A stretch of 8,918 bases of DNA, taken from NCBI GenBank assembly GCA_938004815.1, contig CALKVR010000034.1, positions 1-8,918 on the forward strand, given 5' to 3'. The DNA comes from an uncultured Polyangiaceae bacterium (GTDB lineage: Bacteria > Myxococcota_A > Polyangia > Polyangiales > Polyangiaceae). Under the pieces are notes generated by a model. It was not told the DNA's origin. It worked only from the letters and a program-made list of their open reading frames with translations, and made no database searches. Each line of letters begins with the position of its first letter. Positions within the stretch are counted from its first letter, which is position 1. This document shows positions 6,389-8,918 of this stretch, piece after piece. A program made the translations under genes and the position numbers.

Positions 6389-7183
6389 GTGGATATCGGC
6401 ATCATCATCGGCGTCGTGGTCGCCTTCGGCTGCATCCTCCTCGGCAACATGCTCGAGGGCGGGCACATCGGCTCCATCGTGGGCGGGCCCGCCTTTCTCA
6501 TCGTGATCGGCGGCACGGTCGGCGCGGTCATGGTCCAGTACCCGCTCGCCCAGTGCGCCGACTCGCTCAAGGCCGCGAAGAAGCTCTTCAAGAAGCCGTC
6601 TCACGACGCCGCCAAGCTCGTCGACGAGATCGTCGAGTTCGCCCAGAAGGCGCGCAAGGACGGCGTGCTCGGCCTCGAGAAGGTCGCGGGCAGCGCCTCG
6701 CACCCCTTCTTGACCAAGGGCCTGTTGATGGCGGTCGACGGCTCGGACTCGAACGCGATCCGCTCGACGCTCGAAACGATCATCACCCAAGAAGAGACGC
6801 ACGCCGAGAACGCGGCCAAGGTCTATGAAGCCGGCGGCGGCTACTGCCCGACGATCGGCATCATCGGCGCCGTCCTCGGCCTCATCCACGTCATGTCGAA
6901 CCTCGCCGACATCAACGCGGTCGGCACCGGCATCGCGGCCGCGTTCGTCGCGACGATCTACGGCGTCGCCGCGGCCAACATCTTCTTCCTCCCCCTCGCG
7001 GGTCGCATCAAGTTCCGCCAGCACGAAGAGACGCACGTGATGGAGCTCATGCTCGCCGGCGTCCTCGCCATCCAAGAAGGCCTGAACCCCAAGCTCGTTC
7101 GCGAGCGGCTCGCGGCGTTCATCCCCGCGCACGACGGCAAGCACGGCGCGGCGGCGGGCGCGGCAGAGAAGGCCGCCGCCTGA
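6389..7183 (+). CDS. motA: Flagellar motor stator protein MotA (MotC-like)
   Basis: This 264-residue inner-membrane protein forms the ion channel and torque-generating ring of the stator with MotB. Four membrane helices are visible at about 2-20, 28-50, 153-172 and 181-204. The large cytoplasmic loop between helices 2 and 3 holds R89, K90 and E97, in the region of the torque residues R90 and E98 of E. coli. The functional prolines are P154 (in PTIGIIG) and P202. The block PTIGIIGAVLGLIHVMSNL with AAFVATIYGVAAANIFFLPLAG resembles MotC of Pseudomonas more than E. coli MotA. The position matching PomA Thr158 is Ala161, which favours proton use (inference). The start is GTG. The C-terminus ends in an Ala/Gly-rich tail after 250. 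Confidence 0.95.
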   Translation: MDIGIIIGVVVAFGCILLGNMLEGGHIGSIVGGPAFLIVIGGTVGAVMVQYPLAQCADSLKAAKKLFKKPSHDAAKLVDEIVEFAQKARKDGVLGLEKVAGSASHPFLTKGLLMAVDGSDSNAIRSTLETIITQEETHAENAAKVYEAGGGYCPTIGIIGAVLGLIHVMSNLADINAVGTGIAAAFVATIYGVAAANIFFLPLAGRIKFRQHEETHVMELMLAGVLAIQEGLNPKLVRERLAAFIPAHDGKHGAAAGAAEKAAA

Positions 7184-7187
7184 TCTC

Positions 7188-7192
7188 AGGGA
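7188..7192 (+). promoter_or_regulatory. Shine-Dalgarno sequence of motB
   Basis: AGGGA lies 7 nt before the ATG at 7200, within the 16 nt between motA and motB, and supports that start. Confidence 0.65.
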
Positions 7193-7199
7193 ACGACCG

Positions 7200-7934
7200 A
7201 TGGCGCGCAAAAAGAAGCACGGAGAGCACGTCAACCACGAGCGATGGCTCGTGAGCTACGCAGACTTCATCACGCTGCTCTTCGCGTTCTTCGTCGTCAT
7301 GTTCGCCGTCTCGCAGGTCGACACCAAGAAGGTCGGCCGCTTCACCGAGTCGTTCTCCAACGCCGTCGGCCTCATCACGGCGCCGGCGGGCGCGGGCCTC
7401 TTGCCCGGCGAGGGCGACCTCCCCGAGGCGAGCGGCATGCGCGGCACCCCGACCAAGACGGCGCCGTCCGAGCAAGACGCGCTCACGGCGCTCCAGCAGT
7501 CGCTCGCCGAAAAGGCCGCGCTCGGCGGGGCGTTCTCGGGCGTCAAGATCGTGCGGCGCGGCAACGAGCTCGTACTCCGCATGGACGCGACGGTGCTCTT
7601 CGACAGCGGCGCCGACATCCTGGCCGAGCCGGCCGGTGAGGTCCTGAAGACGATCGCCGAAGAGCTTCGCACGCGCGACGTCATCCTCCGTGTCGAGGGG
7701 CACACCGACACGATCCCGATCACCAACGGCCGATACCGGTCCAACTGGGACCTCTCCACCGCCCGCGCCGCGACCGTCGTGGTCAAGCTCGCGGGCGAGC
7801 TCCAGATGGACCCGAGACGATTGGCTGCCGTCGGATACGGCGAGTTCCAGCCCATCGCCCCGAACGACACCCCCGAAGGCCGCGCCCAGAATCGTCGCGT
7901 CGACTTCGTGGTGTCGATCCGCGCCGCGAAGTAG
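7200..7934 (+). CDS. motB: Flagellar motor stator protein MotB
   Basis: This 244-residue partner of MotA anchors the stator to peptidoglycan. A basic cytoplasmic start (MARKKKHG) leads to the single membrane helix at about 17-38, WLVSYADFITLLFAFFVVMF. Asp22 in that helix is the expected ion-binding residue. Then come the plug/linker (about 40-115) and an OmpA-type peptidoglycan-binding domain at about 127-240 with VLFDSG, VEGHTDTIPI (165-174), NWDLSTARA (182-190) and QNRRVDF (230-236). All expected motifs are present. The length is usual for the shorter MotB/MotD class. It ends in TAG at 7932-7934. No convincing terminator follows. Confidence 0.96.
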   Translation: MARKKKHGEHVNHERWLVSYADFITLLFAFFVVMFAVSQVDTKKVGRFTESFSNAVGLITAPAGAGLLPGEGDLPEASGMRGTPTKTAPSEQDALTALQQSLAEKAALGGAFSGVKIVRRGNELVLRMDATVLFDSGADILAEPAGEVLKTIAEELRTRDVILRVEGHTDTIPITNGRYRSNWDLSTARAATVVVKLAGELQMDPRRLAAVGYGEFQPIAPNDTPEGRAQNRRVDFVVSIRAAK

Positions 7935-8030
7935 CGCCACGACCCTGACGCTGGTCGCCATCGCGTTGACATCGACGGGCTTGCCCGGGGATCACGTTTC
8001 AGCCGAGAGGGCGGCAGCGCGACGTTGTTA

Positions 8031-8051
8031 GTCGCCTGTCGCCTGTCGCCT
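8031..8051. repeat. Three tandem copies of the heptanucleotide GTCGCCT
   Basis: GTCGCCT occurs at 8031-8037, 8038-8044 and 8045-8051 without mismatch, followed by a degenerate GTTGTTC. It lies in the 173-nt motB-flgG intergenic space (7935-8107), 28-48 nt upstream of the -24 element of the flgG promoter. It is noncoding and could vary in copy number by slippage. Confidence 0.9.
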
Positions 8052-8078
8052 GTTGTTCATTCTTCTCGGTCTCGCACC

Positions 8079-8094
8079 GGGCACGGTCGTTGCG
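8079..8094 (+). promoter_or_regulatory. Sigma-54 (RpoN) promoter of flgG
   Basis: GGGCACGGTCGTTGCG matches TGGCACG-N4-TTGCW at GGCACG and TTGC, with mismatches only at the first and last bases. GG (8080-8081) and GC (8092-8093) are 10 nt apart. The predicted start is near 8105, about 3 nt before the flgG ATG. The in-frame TTG at 8090 is part of the -12 element and is not taken as a start. Confidence 0.7.
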
Positions 8095-8107
8095 AGACGG
8101 CACCACG

Positions 8108-8890
8108 ATGTTCCGCTCCCTCCACATCGCCGCCACGGGCATGGTCGCGCAAGAGACGAAGCTCGACGCGATCGCCAACAACCTCGCGAACTCGAACACC
8201 ACCGGCTACAAGCGCCAGACGGCCGAGTTCGAGGACCTGCTCTACCAGCAGCAGCGCGGCGCAGGCGTGGGTGCGGGCGGCGTCGCTGCGCCGACATCGG
8301 TCGAGCTCGGATCGGGCACGCGCGTCGTCGCGACCCCCCGACTCTTTTCGCAGGGCTCGATCCAGCAGACGGGCAACCCGCTCGATCTCGCGATCGAGGG
8401 CGCTGGTTTTCTCCAGGTGCAGCGTGACGACGGCACCGCGGCCTACACCCGGGCCGGCACCCTCAAGGTCGACGCGTCGGGCCGCCTCGTCACGAGCGAC
8501 GGCCTCGCGATCGAGCCGAACATCACCGTCCCCCCCGACGCGACGAGCGTCGTCATCGGCAGCGACGGCACCGTGACGGCCGAGGTCGCTGGGCAGGCGC
8601 AGCCGGCGCAGCTCGGCAAGATCCAGCTCGCGACCTTCGCGAACCCGGGCGGCCTCACCGCGCTCGGCCACAACCTCTACACCGCCAGCGCCTCGAGCGG
8701 CGAGGCCAACGTCGGCGACGCGGGCGCGGACGGGCGCGGACGCTTCATGCAAGGCGCGCTCGAGGGCTCCAACGTCGAGACGGTCACCGAGATGATCGAT
8801 CTCATCCGGACGCAGCGCGCCTACGAGATCAACTCCAAGGTCATCTCCGCTGCCGACGAGATGCTCCGCAGCGCGACCCAGGTGCGATGA
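8108..8890 (+). CDS. flgG: Flagellar distal rod protein FlgG
   Basis: This 260-residue protein is the usual FlgG length, and the distal rod crosses the peptidoglycan to the outer membrane. It begins MFRSLHIAATGMVAQETKLD, then NNLANSNTTGYKRQ (24-37) and FEDLLYQQ (41-48), features that separate FlgG from FlgF and FlgE. The body shows GNPLDLAIEGAGFLQV (89-104) and TRAGTLKVDASGRLV (114-128). The C-terminal helix runs GALEGSNVETVTEMIDLIRTQRAYE and ends NSKVISAADEML. The ATG at 8108 matches the conserved family start. The gene stands alone behind its own promoter, without flgF ahead of it. It overlaps the next gene by 4 bp. Confidence 0.97.
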   Translation: MFRSLHIAATGMVAQETKLDAIANNLANSNTTGYKRQTAEFEDLLYQQQRGAGVGAGGVAAPTSVELGSGTRVVATPRLFSQGSIQQTGNPLDLAIEGAGFLQVQRDDGTAAYTRAGTLKVDASGRLVTSDGLAIEPNITVPPDATSVVIGSDGTVTAEVAGQAQPAQLGKIQLATFANPGGLTALGHNLYTASASSGEANVGDAGADGRGRFMQGALEGSNVETVTEMIDLIRTQRAYEINSKVISAADEMLRSATQVR

Positions 8891-8918
8891 TGAGACGCTT
8901 CGTTTTCGGTCTGCTCGT
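8887..8918 (+). CDS. flgA: Start of a secreted protein, probably FlgA P-ring chaperone (cut by window edge)
   Basis: An ATG at 8887 overlaps the flgG stop (ATGA), with a second in-frame ATG at 8890. The ten complete codons plus a partial one read MMRRFVFGLL, two arginines followed by a hydrophobic run, which looks like the start of a signal peptide. In many flagellar clusters flgG is followed by flgA, whose product is a periplasmic chaperone for P-ring assembly, so FlgA is the likely identity. FlgH, a lipoprotein also often near flgG, is the main alternative. The identity rests on position and the signal-like start only. Confidence 0.5.
   Translation, partial: MMRRFVFGLL

Noticed and set aside
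6082..7234. Minus-strand frames opposite flbD/motA, one of which extends the flgB frame upstream
   Set aside because: They run through the promoter region and antisense to conserved genes. The flgB family start is at 6081.
7976..7987. CGGG/CCCG hairpin after motB as a terminator
   Set aside because: The stem is only 4 bp with a 4-nt loop, and there is no T tract.
8090..8107. Upstream TTG start for flgG adding six residues
   Set aside because: The TTG is part of the -12 promoter element, and the added residues do not match the conserved FlgG N-terminus.
1..8918. CRISPR arrays, tRNA or rRNA genes, insertion sequences, prophage or defence genes
   Set aside because: No spaced repeats, cloverleaf-like segments, transposase motifs or atypical accessory genes were seen. 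The window is fully explained by flagellar genes.

Overview
The window is almost entirely a flagellar biosynthesis locus in GC-rich DNA, with codon third positions dominated by G and C. Two divergent gene blocks meet at about 6082-6151. The minus-strand block reads flgB-flgC-fliE-fliF-fliG-fliH-fliI-fliJ, the rod, MS-ring, switch and export-ATPase set, and fliJ runs off the left edge. The plus-strand block reads flbD-motA-motB, then after a 173-nt gap flgG and the first codons of a probable flgA, cut by the right edge. The GC content, the gene order, the MotC-like stator and the sigma-54 promoters together suggest a deltaproteobacterium in the broad sense, plausibly a flagellated Myxococcota lineage. 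That placement is inference; no rRNA or other marker is present.

Minus strand (6081 down to 1): the genes are tightly packed. There are 4-bp ATGA or GTGA overlaps at flgB/flgC, fliH/fliI and fliI/fliJ, an 8-bp overlap at fliE/fliF and a 1-bp TGATG overlap at fliG/fliH. Only flgC-fliE (26 nt) and fliF-fliG (64 nt) are separated. The products build outward and inward from the basal body. FlgB and FlgC are proximal rod, FliE joins MS-ring to rod, FliF is the MS-ring, FliG is the rotor/switch protein that meets the stator, and FliH-FliI-FliJ are the ATPase complex of the flagellar type III exporter.

Plus strand (6152-8918): FlbD (SwrD-like) precedes the stator genes motA and motB. FlgG (distal rod) follows behind its own promoter and overlaps a probable P-ring chaperone gene, flgA.

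Regulation is the most unusual part. Each of the three visible transcription units is headed by a close match to the sigma-54 (RpoN) -24/-12 promoter consensus: 6099-6114 (minus) for flgB, 6121-6136 (plus) for flbD, and 8079-8094 (plus) for flgG. The first two are back to back with 6 nt between them. In all three the -12 element lies only 15-19 nt from the start codon, so the predicted mRNAs would have leaders of roughly 3-7 nt, essentially leaderless. Internal genes such as motA, motB, fliE and fliI have recognisable Shine-Dalgarno sequences. Other oddities are a perfect hairpin inside the 5' end of fliE, a triplicated heptanucleotide upstream of the flgG promoter, and a substituted EHPQ motif in FliG. 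I see no wholly new gene system. The promoter architecture is the best candidate for something under-described.
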